64,000 nt of DNA from Frigoribacterium sp. PhB160 (lineage in GTDB: Bacteria; Actinomycetota; Actinomycetes; Actinomycetales; Microbacteriaceae), in assembly GCF_003751785.1 (NCBI RefSeq), contig NZ_RKIE01000003.1:372001-436000 (forward strand), given 5' to 3'. Both the position numbers and the translations under genes were made by a program. Below, in pieces: positions 7,685 through 16,632 of the stretch; within the stretch, counting starts at the first letter, position 1, and every line of letters begins with the position of its first letter. Under the pieces are notes generated by a model. That model saw nothing but the letters and a program-made list of their open reading frames with translations, did not search any database and was not told the origin of the DNA.

Positions 7685-8482
7685 TCAGAGCCCCGGGGAG
7701 GGCCACCAGGGGTAGTCCTGAAGTGTTGCCTTTCGAGTCATGGCCTTAAAGCCGTAGCCGGTGCTCGCCCCCGCAGATGACCGGCGAATTTGCGGACGAA
7801 CATGCAGCAAGTGGTGGGGCTCGTAGCCGCCAAAGCGGTCGACGTTCATAGCGGCGCTCAGCATGCCGGCATACTGATCTGCCGCCTGCATGCCGGAGTT
7901 CGTTGACATCGCCAAAAACTTCGGCGTGCCCTCAAGCAAGGACCAGCGTGCCCATCCCTCGCCTCGGTCCTTCTTGATCCGGAAGTAGTCCAACGTCTTG
8001 TCATGATCGAACCCCCGGACGTGACCAAACGAGACTCGTACGTCTCTCATGCCCCCTGGCCAGTACTGCGCCGTGAGGAGCAATCTTTCCATCATCAATC
8101 CAGCGGTGTAGTTGTAGAAGGTCGATTGATCGCCCCGCATCCCAGCAGTCTCGGGAATGGCCGCCTTCTCGAAAATGACGTAGTTGATCGTCACTCCTGG
8201 CACCTTCGCGAGTTCTCGCGTGACGAACTGGCGGCGGTCAAACGTCTTGACGTGCTCTTTCCAGTGCAATGGCTTGCCCTTACCGACCCCGAACCGCCCT
8301 TTCACCTCGATGACCGCTCGGGACAAGGCCGAATAGTGCTCTTCGGCAACAACGACCCCGGCCATGCTGAAGAAGCGCGAGGCTTTCGGGCCCGTCCCGC
8401 GATCTCCCGTTTCGTCCACGAATGCAAGCACCTTCTTGCGCTGAGTTGTGGGCGCCGTGCGCGGCACAAATCTGTGAGTCAT
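7685..8482 (-). CDS. DUF3800 domain protein
   Basis: The protein of 265 residues has the DUF3800 pattern: an N-terminal strand ending in FVDETGDRG with acidic residues, LHWKEH in the middle and QAADQYAGML near the end. The family is thought to adopt an RNase H-like fold and is frequent in mobile and defence regions, but its biochemical role is not established. The ATG at 8482 is preceded by a G-rich ribosome-binding site (GGGGGGAG) that is part of an upstream hairpin. It stands alone, transcribed away from the thiamine operon, with lower GC than that operon. Confidence 0.8.
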   Translation of the reverse strand: MTHRFVPRTAPTTQRKKVLAFVDETGDRGTGPKASRFFSMAGVVVAEEHYSALSRAVIEVKGRFGVGKGKPLHWKEHVKTFDRRQFVTRELAKVPGVTINYVIFEKAAIPETAGMRGDQSTFYNYTAGLMMERLLLTAQYWPGGMRDVRVSFGHVRGFDHDKTLDYFRIKKDRGEGWARWSLLEGTPKFLAMSTNSGMQAADQYAGMLSAAMNVDRFGGYEPHHLLHVRPQIRRSSAGASTGYGFKAMTRKATLQDYPWWPSPGL

Positions 8483-8490
8483 AGGTCTCC

Positions 8491-8522
8491 CCCCGAGTCG
8501 GTCCGAGAACCGACCTCCGGGG
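8491..8522 (-). other. Hairpin in the leader of the DUF3800 gene
   Basis: GTCGGT and ACCGAC close a six-base loop, extended after a bulge by CCCCG and CGGGG. On the minus strand this lies directly before the DUF3800 start and includes part of the probable ribosome-binding site, so it may lower translation. About 260 bases between here and the riboswitch hold no gene that I can see. Confidence 0.35.
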
Positions 8523-8785
8523 CAGCTCTAAGCGGGGCAATTTTACTTGAAGTCCTGTCACTTCCTTACCCACCTGATCCCGTGTCGGTTGGCACGAAGG
8601 CAGCGCGGGCGAATCAGGACCTCGGGGTCATTGCGGGAGAGGGGTCGCGCTGGTGGCGCTGCGAAGGGCACCGCGGAGGGTGATGGGTGTTCTCGGTGAC
8701 AGTGGTCCAGAAGTGGCCAGGGGCGGGTTGCCTCGCCGGGTGGAACGGCCTGGTTCCGTGCCGCGCCTGTTGGTACGGTGATGCG

Positions 8786-8867
8786 CGTGACACGGGGTGC
8801 CGCGCCCATGCGCGGCTGAGAACACACCCGTCGAACCTGATCTAGCTCGTACTAGCGAAGGGATGTC
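8786..8867 (+). promoter_or_regulatory. TPP riboswitch (THI element)
   Basis: The conserved core is plain: ACGGGGTGCC, then CTGAGA after a small P3 stem, then ACCTGATCTAGCTCGTACTA followed by GCGAAGGGA. It ends directly before the thiM start codon, and the 3' strand GAAGGGA is also the only good Shine-Dalgarno sequence. Thiamin pyrophosphate binding should therefore hide the ribosome-binding site of the operon. No terminator hairpin lies between aptamer and gene, which fits translational control. Confidence 0.93.
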
Positions 8868-9728
8868 GTGATGCGAACGCGCGCGCCAGAAGACCGTCCA
8901 CCCATCAGCCCAGAGGCTGAACACCACGTCGAGGCGAGTGCCCAACTACTCGATCTCCTCCGCGCTTCAACCCCGCTCGTGCAGTGCCTGACCAACTCGG
9001 TGGTCATCGGTTTCACGGCTAACGTGCTGCTGGCCGTCGGCGCCTCACCGGCCATGGTCGACCTGCCCGACGAGGCTGGCCCCTTCGCGCGGGTCGCGTC
9101 GGGGGTGCTCGTCAATCTGGGCACGCCCCAAGCGGCCCAGCGTGAGGCGATGAGGGAGGCGGTGGTCGCGGCCACCGAAGCCGGCACCCCCTGGGTGCTC
9201 GACCCGGTCGCCATCGGGAGCCTGCCCGTGCGCACCGCACTGGCTGAGATGCTGCTCGGCCACCGCCCCACCGTCATCCGCGGCAACGCCTCGGAGGTGC
9301 TGGCCCTGGCCGGGCTCGGCGCCGGCGGGCGTGGGACGGACTCGTCGGAGACCCCCGACGCGGCCCTCACGGCCGCCACCGGTCTGGCCGGGACAGCGGG
9401 TTCTGTGGTCGCCGTTTCCGGTCCCGTCGACGTCATCACGGACGGCAGCACTGTCATCCGCGTGCACACCGGCACCGAGCTGCTGACCCGGGTGACAGGG
9501 GGTGGCTGCGCCCTCGGGGCCGTCATGGCCGCCTTCGCCTCGCTGTCCGACGACCGGCTCGCCACGACGGTAGCCGCGACCTCGGTCTACACGGTGGCCG
9601 CCGAGCTGGCCGCGGCCGATACGTCCGGGCCTGGATCGTTCGCGGTCGCCCTGCTCGACCGGCTCTCGTCGCTCACTGCCGAACAGCTGCGCGACCGGTC
9701 GTCCCTGACGACGGAGTCGGCGTCATGA
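8868..9728 (+). CDS. thiM: Hydroxyethylthiazole kinase
   Basis: ThiM phosphorylates 4-methyl-5-(2-hydroxyethyl)thiazole so that salvaged thiazole can enter thiamin synthesis. The motif [20 protein letters not shown] near the N-terminus and [16 protein letters not shown] with the catalytic-region Cys near the C-terminus are typical, and 286 residues is close to the family length. The start is GTG 8868 or ATG 8871, both set by GAAGGGA of the riboswitch. The stop overlaps the thiE start (ATGA). With thiE and thiD-tenA it forms a salvage operon under TPP control; no de novo thiazole or pyrimidine synthesis genes are in the window. Confidence 0.95.
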   Translation: MMRTRAPEDRPPISPEAEHHVEASAQLLDLLRASTPLVQCLTNSVVIGFTANVLLAVGASPAMVDLPDEAGPFARVASGVLVNLGTPQAAQREAMREAVVAATEAGTPWVLDPVAIGSLPVRTALAEMLLGHRPTVIRGNASEVLALAGLGAGGRGTDSSETPDAALTAATGLAGTAGSVVAVSGPVDVITDGSTVIRVHTGTELLTRVTGGGCALGAVMAAFASLSDDRLATTVAATSVYTVAAELAAADTSGPGSFAVALLDRLSSLTAEQLRDRSSLTTESAS

Positions 9729-10405
9729 GCACAGTCGGCGCAGCCGGACCGGTCCAGGGCGTCCATTTCGTCACCGACCCTGAGCTGACGCTTCGTCACG
9801 GCCTGCTCGCCACCGTCGACGCAGCCGTCCGAGCGGGGGTCGCCGTCGTGCAACTGCGCGACAAGCACGCCTCGGCCCGAGACCTGCTCGTCACGCTCAC
9901 CGCGGTCGCCGACGTGGTGCGCGGACGGTGCACCCTCCTGCTCGACGACCGCGTCGACGTCGCCCTCGCCGCCCGACAGGCCGGGGCCTCGGTCGACGGG
10001 GTCCACATCGGCCAGAACGACCTGCCCGCGCTCGCCGCGCGCAGGATGCTCGGCCCCGACGCCGTGATCGGGCTGACCGCGAACTCCTCAGCCCACCTCA
10101 CCGCCCTGGCCCCGCTGCCCACCCGGACGGTCGACTACCTGGGCGTCGGGGTCATCCGCCCGACCACCACGAAGCGCGATCACCCCGAACCTCTCGGCGT
10201 GACGGGGTTCACGGCCATCGCTGCCGCGACCGACCTGCCGTGCATCGCGATCGGCGGCGTGGGTCTCGACGACATGGCCGGGCTGGCCGGCGCCGGCGGC
10301 GCAGGTGTCGCCGTCGTGTCGGCGATCTGCTCGGCGGACGATCCAGGACGTGCGGCTCGCGATCTCGTGACCGGCTGGGCCGAGGCGACGAAGGTGACCG
10401 CGTGA
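9725..10405 (+). CDS. thiE: Thiamine-phosphate synthase
   Basis: ThiE joins hydroxymethylpyrimidine diphosphate and thiazole phosphate to give thiamin phosphate. The TIM-barrel signatures are present: [13 protein letters not shown] at the start, [29 protein letters not shown], and a late glycine-rich phosphate loop ([12 protein letters not shown]). At 226 residues it is of full length. It overlaps thiM by four bases, and its stop overlaps the GTG of the next gene, so it is translationally coupled on both sides. Confidence 0.95.
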   Translation: MSTVGAAGPVQGVHFVTDPELTLRHGLLATVDAAVRAGVAVVQLRDKHASARDLLVTLTAVADVVRGRCTLLLDDRVDVALAARQAGASVDGVHIGQNDLPALAARRMLGPDAVIGLTANSSAHLTALAPLPTRTVDYLGVGVIRPTTTKRDHPEPLGVTGFTAIAAATDLPCIAIGGVGLDDMAGLAGAGGAGVAVVSAICSADDPGRAARDLVTGWAEATKVTA

Positions 10406-11961
10406 CCAGGGCGGGCGGCGCGCGGGACGCGACCCGCGCCTCCTCGGGGTCCGGTGCCGGGAGCCCCGCGGTGCCGCGCGTGCTGAGCATCGCCGGCACG
10501 GACCCCACCGGCGGGGCCGGCATCCAGGCCGACCTCAAGTCCATCGCCGCCGGCGGCGGGTACGGCATGGCGGTCGTGACGGTCCTCGTCGCTCAGAACA
10601 CGCGCGGGGTGCGGTCGGTTCACGCTCCGCCGGCCTCGTTCGTCCGCGAGCAGCTCGATGCGGTGAGCGACGACGTCGCCGTCGACGCGATCAAGATCGG
10701 CATGCTCGGCGACGCCTCGACAATCGACACCGTGTCGCGCTGGCTCGACGAGACCTGGCCGACAGGAAGTGCGGTTCGACCGCCGGTGGTGCTCGACCCG
10801 GTGATGATCGCTACGAGCGGCGACCGCCTGCTCGCCCCCGAAGCCGAGCACGCGCTGCACGATCTCGTCGGTCAGGTCGACCTGGTCACCCCGAACCTGC
10901 CCGAACTCGCCGTGCTGGCCGGGCAGCCCGTCGCGACCACCTGGGCGGACGCACTCGACCAAGGCCGACGAGTCTCGGCATCGACCGGCACCATCGTGCT
11001 CGTCAAGGGTGGACACCTGGACGGCGACCTGTCGCCCGACGCACTCGTCGATGCCGCGGGACGACTCGGCGGTCGTGACATGGTCGAGGTGCCGGGCCGT
11101 CGGGTCGCCACCTCGAACACGCACGGCACCGGGTGCTCCTTGTCGAGCGCCCTGGCGACCCACTTCGCACGTTCAGGAGACTGGGTGTCGGCTCTCGAGA
11201 CATCGAAGCGGTGGCTGCTGGGCGCGCTCGACCGATCCGACGAACTCGCCGTCGGCCACGGGGCGGGCCCGATCAACCACTTCGCCGAGCTCTGGGACGC
11301 GGCAGGGGTGACCTCGGGCGCGACGACACCTGGTCCGGCCACCACGGAGGCCTGGTGGAACGGCATCCGAGACGTCCGTGTCGCCGTCGACGAGCTCGAC
11401 TTCGTGCGCGACATGAGGGACGGCACGCTCGATCGGGCTGTATTCGAGCACTACCTCGAGCAGGACTCGATCTACCTCGAGCGCTACGCCCGCGCGCTGT
11501 CGCGGGCAAGTCAGCTCGCGCCGACCACCGACGAGCAGGCGTTCTGGGCGCAGAGCGCCGCCGCATGCCTCGACGTCGAGCTCGAGCTGCACCGCGAGCG
11601 GCTGGGCGGTGCGGTGAGCACGGCCACCCCGCCGCACCCGGCCACCGTCGCCTACACCGACCACCTGCTCGCCGTGGCCAGCGGTGCCTCCTACGGTGTG
11701 CTGGTCGCTGCGGTGCTGCCCTGCTTCTGGTTGTACAGCGACCTGGGCGAGCGGCTGCTCGCGGCCCGACACGCGACCCACCCTTACGGCGAATGGCTCG
11801 ACACCTACGCCGACCCGGCTTTCGCCGAGTCGACGCGACGGGCCCGCGAGATCGCCGATCGTGCTGCGGTCGAGGCCGGCTCGACGGAGCGGCAGGCCAT
11901 GTGGGACGCGTTCCGCACGTCGTCATGGCACGAGGTCGCGTTCTTCGACATGCGGCTGTGA
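10402..11961 (+). CDS. thiD: Fused hydroxymethylpyrimidine (phosphate) kinase and TenA/thiaminase II
   Basis: Residues of about 25-290 are ThiD (GTDPTGGAGIQADLKSI at the start, HGTGCSLSSAL with the active-site Cys near the end), which phosphorylates HMP and HMP-P. Residues of about 310-519 are TenA, with the catalytic Cys in PCFWLYSDLG and the C-terminal WHEVAFFDM; TenA hydrolyses degraded thiamin to recover aminopyrimidine. Such fusions are common in actinobacteria and make a direct route from salvaged pyrimidine to HMP-PP. The GTG start overlaps the thiE stop. The frame stays open upstream, but those codons belong to thiE in another phase. Confidence 0.93.
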   Translation: MTRAGGARDATRASSGSGAGSPAVPRVLSIAGTDPTGGAGIQADLKSIAAGGGYGMAVVTVLVAQNTRGVRSVHAPPASFVREQLDAVSDDVAVDAIKIGMLGDASTIDTVSRWLDETWPTGSAVRPPVVLDPVMIATSGDRLLAPEAEHALHDLVGQVDLVTPNLPELAVLAGQPVATTWADALDQGRRVSASTGTIVLVKGGHLDGDLSPDALVDAAGRLGGRDMVEVPGRRVATSNTHGTGCSLSSALATHFARSGDWVSALETSKRWLLGALDRSDELAVGHGAGPINHFAELWDAAGVTSGATTPGPATTEAWWNGIRDVRVAVDELDFVRDMRDGTLDRAVFEHYLEQDSIYLERYARALSRASQLAPTTDEQAFWAQSAAACLDVELELHRERLGGAVSTATPPHPATVAYTDHLLAVASGASYGVLVAAVLPCFWLYSDLGERLLAARHATHPYGEWLDTYADPAFAESTRRAREIADRAAVEAGSTERQAMWDAFRTSSWHEVAFFDMRL

Positions 11962-12085
11962 ACCGACTTCCGGGCCGCTCGTTGCCGGGCGACTGCACGG
12001 TGCTGATCGTCGATCGACGTTCCTGCGGACCGACGCGGACGCCGAACGCTACGTCTTCCACCCAGTCGTGGCTTAGTGTTTCGCC

Positions 12086-13099
12086 GTGACAGGCCCCGAC
12101 TCGACCATGCGCCCGGCAACCGTCTACGACGTGGCCCGGGCCGCCGGCGTCTCGCACATGACCGTCTCGCGCTACCTGCGTGGGACCGTCAAAACGAGGC
12201 CCGAGACAGCGGCCCGGATCGACCAGGCCGTCGCAGACCTTGGGTACCGTGTCAACCGGACCGCGCGGGCGCTCGCCTCGCCCGTTCCCCGGAGGCTCGC
12301 CGCTCTCGTCTTCGACCTGCACGAGAGCGGACCGTCCCAGATCGTCCAGGGAGCCGCACAGCACGCCCGGGAAGCGGGCTGGTCGTTCGACCTCGTCCCG
12401 ATCGTTGACGAGCGAGACGTGACGGTCACGCAGGCGCTCGCGTCGCTCGACCCCCATGGCCTGGCCGGCGTCCTGGTCATCGGTCCGACAGTCGCCATCC
12501 GTCGCGCGCTCGAGGGCGAGGACGTCAAGCTACCCGTGTTCTGGGTGGACGAGGACCTCGACCCCGTCGACGCCCCGCCCCTCAGCCTGAACGGACAAGG
12601 CGCGGCCCTGGCCGCGGCTCATCTCGTCGAGCTCGGCCACCGACGGGTGGTGCACGTGGGCGGCCCGGCGGGCTGGCGCGCGTCGGAGAACCGAGAGCGC
12701 GCCAACGAGGTGGTCCTTCGACGAGCGGGTCTGGACGCATCGGTCGTCGCCAGAGGCGACTGGACCGCTCGCTCGGGTTGGGCAGCGGCAGACGCTGTGC
12801 TCGACAGCGGCGCAACGGGCGTCACCGTCGCGAACGACCAGATGGCTCTCGGTCTGATGGCGGGCCTCGCCGCATCGGGCGCAAGGGTGCCCGACGACGT
12901 CAGCATCGTGGGGTTCGACGACATTCCCGATGCCGCGTACCTGATGCCCGCCTTGACGACGGTGAGGCTCGACTACGTCGATCAGGGGAAGCGACGGCTC
13001 CAGGGACTCCTTGACCAGATCACCGGGGGCGACGAAAAGTTCACCCCCCACGGCGGGACCATCGAGCTCGTCGTCCGGGACAGCACGCGCCGACTCTGA
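12086..13099 (+). CDS. LacI-family transcription regulator
   Basis: The helix-turn-helix ATVYDVARAAGVSHMTVSRY with hinge helix opens a protein of 337 residues. A periplasmic-binding-protein-like sensor domain follows (LAALVFDLHESGPSQIVQGA; VSIVGFDDIPDAAYLMPALT). The gene precedes the sugar uptake and glycosidase cluster, and a LacI-type operator lies ahead of that cluster, so it should repress it until an oligosaccharide-derived inducer binds. The GTG start lies 6 bases after a TAGTGT box (12074-12079), which suggests a leaderless transcript. The effector cannot be read from sequence; a xyloglucan or galactoside fragment is inferred from the enzymes. Confidence 0.92.
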   Translation: MTGPDSTMRPATVYDVARAAGVSHMTVSRYLRGTVKTRPETAARIDQAVADLGYRVNRTARALASPVPRRLAALVFDLHESGPSQIVQGAAQHAREAGWSFDLVPIVDERDVTVTQALASLDPHGLAGVLVIGPTVAIRRALEGEDVKLPVFWVDEDLDPVDAPPLSLNGQGAALAAAHLVELGHRRVVHVGGPAGWRASENRERANEVVLRRAGLDASVVARGDWTARSGWAAADAVLDSGATGVTVANDQMALGLMAGLAASGARVPDDVSIVGFDDIPDAAYLMPALTTVRLDYVDQGKRRLQGLLDQITGGDEKFTPHGGTIELVVRDSTRRL

Positions 13100-13169
13100 T
13101 CCGCATGGCCTAAGCACGCCTCGTCATCTGGCCGATTTGTCGCACTGAGCAACATTTCACGCCGGGGCA

Positions 13170-13198
13170 TTTACATCGCCGAGCCCGTCGCCTAGTGT
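13170..13198 (+). promoter_or_regulatory. Promoter of the sugar-uptake operon
   Basis: TTTACA (13170-13175), a 17-base spacer and TAGTGT (13193-13198) give a good vegetative promoter. The predicted start of transcription falls just before the LacI-type operator, so bound repressor would block initiation. Confidence 0.6.
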
Positions 13199-13211
13199 TG
13201 CCGCACGGTTG

Positions 13212-13227
13212 GTGTTAGCGGTAACAC
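13212..13227. promoter_or_regulatory. LacI-family operator
   Basis: GTGTTAGCGGTAACAC has perfect 6-base arms around GCGG and fits the usual TGTTAnCGnTAACA form of LacI-family sites. It lies about 75-90 bases before the binding-protein gene and just downstream of the promoter. The regulator at 12086-13099 is the obvious ligand. Confidence 0.8.
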
Positions 13228-13302
13228 GCTCCCGCCGCAGGCATGACTGGGCCCCCGACACCGACGTTCGTGGTGCCCGGAACATTACGAGGAGGTAATG
13301 CC

Positions 13303-14586
13303 GTGAACGTTCGACGCATCGGAGCCCTGGGAGTCGGTCTGACCGTCGCCGCCGGTCTTTTGACCGGTTGTTCCGCCGGATCAGGGGGCGATGACGGGCC
13401 CGTCACACTCACCTACTGGGGCTGGGCCCCCAACATGGACGAGGTGATCGGCGAATGGAACGCCGCCAATCCCGACATCCAAGTCAAGTACACCGAGGCC
13501 GCCGGAGCCAGCGACCTGCCGCCCAAGCTGCTCTCGGCCGAACGTGCCGGCAATGGCCCCGACATGGCGCAGGCCGAGTACCAGAAGATCCCCTCGCTCG
13601 TCGTATCCGGTGTCGTTCAGGACATCACCGAGCAGACTGAGTCGTTCCGCGACGAGTTCAGTGACGGCGCCTGGGCGCAGACGACTCTCGACGGTGCGAC
13701 CTACGCGGTCCCGCAGGATGCCGGCCCGATGATGATGTTCTATCGGAAGGACCTGCTCGCCCAGTACGGCGTCGAGGTGCCCACCACCTGGGACGAGTAC
13801 CAGCGGGCTGCGGAGACGATCCACGCCGCAGATCCCAGCGTCTACCTCGGCACCCTGCCTCAGGACGGTGCCACTTTCACCGGTTACGTGCAGCAGGCCG
13901 GCGGCCAGTGGTGGACCTCGAAGGGCTCGACCTGGACGGTAGATGCCGACGGTGCCGAGTCGACCGAGGTCGGCGACTACTGGACGGGGCTGGCTGACAG
14001 CGACGTGCTATACGAACAGCCCTACCTCACCCCCGAGTGGAACAAGCTGCTGACCGACGGCAAGATGCTGTCCTGGAACGCCGGCGTCTGGGCTCCCGGC
14101 GTCATCGAGAACGTCGCCGCGGACACCGCCGGCAACTGGGCCGCCGCTCCGCTGCCCAGTTTCTCGGCCGATCAGGGCACCGGCTCGATGGGCGGCTCGG
14201 CCGTCCTCGTCACCAAGTCCTCCGAGCACGCCGCCGAGGCGACGAAGTTCCTCGAATGGCTGAACGGCAGCGAAGAGGGCTCCGGCCTGCTGGCTTCGGT
14301 CTCGAACCTCTACCCGGCCTCGACCGCCGGGCAGGAGCAGCTGGCATCGGCCCCGGTGCCGGCCCTGCTCGGTGACCAGAGCGACTTCTACTCGATGGCC
14401 GCTGAGGCGTCGGCCACGGCCGCGCCCGCGATCTGGGGCCCCAACGTCCAGACCTCGTTCGATGCGTTCTCCGACGCCCTGGCCGCGCAGCTCCGTGACG
14501 GCGGCAGCTACGCCGACGCGTTGACCTCGGTGCAGAAGACCACGGTCGACGACCTCGAGAAGAACGGCTTCGACGTCTCGAAGTGA
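13303..14586 (+). CDS. Sugar ABC transporter substrate-binding lipoprotein
   Basis: An extracytoplasmic binding protein of carbohydrate uptake family 1. The start is the GTG at 13303 with CGAGGAGG seven bases upstream; upstream frame codons lack a signal peptide. Residues 1-24 are a lipoprotein signal ending in the lipobox LLTGC, and the mature part begins with a Ser/Gly linker. TLTYWGWAPNMDEVIGEWNA and the sugar-binding WNAGVWAPGV region are typical. It is the first gene of the operon, followed by two permeases. No ABC ATPase gene is present; actinobacterial carbohydrate transporters of this type usually share one multipurpose ATPase (MsiK) encoded elsewhere. Confidence 0.92.
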   Translation: MNVRRIGALGVGLTVAAGLLTGCSAGSGGDDGPVTLTYWGWAPNMDEVIGEWNAANPDIQVKYTEAAGASDLPPKLLSAERAGNGPDMAQAEYQKIPSLVVSGVVQDITEQTESFRDEFSDGAWAQTTLDGATYAVPQDAGPMMMFYRKDLLAQYGVEVPTTWDEYQRAAETIHAADPSVYLGTLPQDGATFTGYVQQAGGQWWTSKGSTWTVDADGAESTEVGDYWTGLADSDVLYEQPYLTPEWNKLLTDGKMLSWNAGVWAPGVIENVAADTAGNWAAAPLPSFSADQGTGSMGGSAVLVTKSSEHAAEATKFLEWLNGSEEGSGLLASVSNLYPASTAGQEQLASAPVPALLGDQSDFYSMAAEASATAAPAIWGPNVQTSFDAFSDALAAQLRDGGSYADALTSVQKTTVDDLEKNGFDVSK

Positions 14587-14642
14587 CCCCGAGGCAGGGT
14601 GCCGCCCCGCGGCGCCCTGCCTCCACGACCGAAGGGACGCCC

Positions 14643-15671
14643 ATGTCCAGCACCACCTCGGCTCGCGCGACAGGCGCAGCCTCATCACCCTCCGACGGAC
14701 CAGGAGGCGCGACACGTGTCACCCACGCCGGTTCGGCCCCGAAGCTTCCCGCCCGTCGCCAGGGCGCTAGGCACCTGACCCCGGTCGCGGCCCCCTGGCT
14801 CTTCCTCGCACCCGCCATCGCGCTGTTCGTCACGTTCCTGCTCATCCCGATCGGCTACGCCGCGTACCTCAGCGTCACGAGCCTGAAGGTGACCGGGGGC
14901 GGCGCATTCGGCACCCGGGAGTCGGTCTTCGTCGGTCTCGAGAACTACTCGTCGGCGCTCACTGATCCCGAGCTCGGAGCAGCCCTAGGCCGTCTGGCCG
15001 TATTCGGCCTCATCTCAGTGCCATTCACGCTGCTCACTGCCCTCGCCTTCGCGCTCCTGCTCGATGTGCCTGGCGTCCGGGCGAGTCGTTTCTCACGAAC
15101 CGTGATCTTCTTGCCGTACGCGGTGCCCGGCGTGATCGCCACGCTCTTGTGGGGGTTCCTCTACCTGCCGAGTACCAGCCCCGTCAGCTTCGTCACCCGT
15201 GCCCTCGGGCTCGGCGACGTGCAGTTCCTCACCGGCGACAACCTGTTCGGCTCGCTCGCGAACATCTCGATCTGGGGCGGCGTCGGCTTCAACATGATCG
15301 TCATGTACACCGCCCTGCGGTCGATCCCCGCCGACATCTACGAGGCCGCGGCCATCGACGGAGCGACCCAGTGGCAGATCGCCTGGCGCATCAAGATCCC
15401 CCTGATGACCCCCGCCCTCGTGCTCACGACGCTGTTCTCCCTGATCGGCGCGTTACAGGCCTACGGCGAACCGCAGACCCTCAAGAGCCTGACCAGCGGC
15501 ATCTCGACGACGTTCTTCCCCTTGATGAAGGTCTACCAGGACGCGTTCGGCAACGACGACGTCTCAAGTGCCGCCGCCACCAGCGTCGTGCTCGCTGTCG
15601 GCACCCTCGTCATCTCGCTCGTGCTCCTCCGACTGTTGCAGCGTCGCGCCTTCGGCGACGAAGAAAGGTGA
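14643..15671 (+). CDS. Sugar ABC transporter permease (MalF/UgpA type)
   Basis: Six predicted membrane helices and the cytoplasmic EAA loop EAAAIDGATQWQIAWRIKIP, which docks on the ATPase, mark this as the first permease of the carbohydrate transporter. The start is the ATG at 14643, which follows GAAGGGA; the 20 codons before it in frame belong to the intergenic stretch after the binding-protein gene. The first 50 residues are a polar tail. It is followed two codons later by the second permease. Confidence 0.92.
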   Translation: MSSTTSARATGAASSPSDGPGGATRVTHAGSAPKLPARRQGARHLTPVAAPWLFLAPAIALFVTFLLIPIGYAAYLSVTSLKVTGGGAFGTRESVFVGLENYSSALTDPELGAALGRLAVFGLISVPFTLLTALAFALLLDVPGVRASRFSRTVIFLPYAVPGVIATLLWGFLYLPSTSPVSFVTRALGLGDVQFLTGDNLFGSLANISIWGGVGFNMIVMYTALRSIPADIYEAAAIDGATQWQIAWRIKIPLMTPALVLTTLFSLIGALQAYGEPQTLKSLTSGISTTFFPLMKVYQDAFGNDDVSSAAATSVVLAVGTLVISLVLLRLLQRRAFGDEER

Positions 15672-15676
15672 CCGCG

Positions 15677-16558
15677 ATGACCTCGGTCCGACTCCCCACC
15701 GCGACCCGGCGCCCCGGCGCCCCCCGCCGCAAGCCGATGGCCACCGGCCCGACGATCATCCTCCTGATCGGGGCCTTGTACTGCCTGGTGCCGATCGTCT
15801 GGGTGGTGACTGCCGCCTCCAAGTCGAGAGAAGAGCTCTTCAGCACCTTCTCGTACCTGCCGGGCACGGGCTTCGCGGACAATCTGACCAACCTGTCGTC
15901 CTACGGCGGCGGCGTCTTCTGGCAGTGGGCCCTGAACAGCCTGCTCTACTCGGGCGGCGGGGCAATGGCCTCGACCCTCGTCTCGGCCGCCGCCGGCTAC
16001 GCCTTGGCCATGTACCGGTTCAAAGGGCGCGAGATCGTCTTCATGACGATCCTCGCCGGCGTCATGCTGCCCCAGATCACCCTGGCCATCCCGCAGTACC
16101 TCTTGATCTCGAAGATCGGCCTGGCCAACTCGTACTGGGCCGTTCTGCTGCCGGTGCTGATCAACCCGTTCGGCATCTACCTGGCCCGGATCTACGCCCA
16201 GTCGTCGGTCCCGCTCGAGACCGTCGAGGCCGCCCGCATCGACGGCGCGAGCGAATTCCGCATCTTCCGCCAGGTGGCACTGCCCATCCTGGTGCCCGGT
16301 CTCGTGACTGTCTTCATGCTGCAGTTCATCGGCATCTGGAACAACTTCCTGCTGCCGTTCATCATGCTCAGCGACGAGACGAAGTTCCCGCTCACCACAG
16401 GGCTCTACCTGCTGCTCAATCAGGGCACCGGCCAACCCGCCCTCTACACGCTCGCGATCATGGGCGCCCTGCTGTCGATCATCCCGCTCGTCGCGATGAT
16501 GCTCTTCCTGCAGCGCTACTGGAAGCTCGACCTGATCTCAGGCTCGCTCAAGGGCTGA
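15677..16558 (+). CDS. Sugar ABC transporter permease (MalG/UgpE type)
   Basis: The second permease subunit has six helices and the EAA loop EAARIDGASEFRIFRQVALP. The ATG at 15677 lies eight bases after GAAAGG, which overlaps the end of the upstream permease gene; a GTG at 15668 is also in frame. The C-terminus (YWKLDLISGSLKG) is the usual end of this subfamily. At 293 residues it is full length. Confidence 0.92.
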   Translation: MTSVRLPTATRRPGAPRRKPMATGPTIILLIGALYCLVPIVWVVTAASKSREELFSTFSYLPGTGFADNLTNLSSYGGGVFWQWALNSLLYSGGGAMASTLVSAAAGYALAMYRFKGREIVFMTILAGVMLPQITLAIPQYLLISKIGLANSYWAVLLPVLINPFGIYLARIYAQSSVPLETVEAARIDGASEFRIFRQVALPILVPGLVTVFMLQFIGIWNNFLLPFIMLSDETKFPLTTGLYLLLNQGTGQPALYTLAIMGALLSIIPLVAMMLFLQRYWKLDLISGSLKG

Positions 16559-16632
16559 TACCCGACGACCTGCCGGCACCGAGCCGCCTGCCCCACCGAC
16601 CATCGCACCGCTGAACCACCAGAAGGACCACC

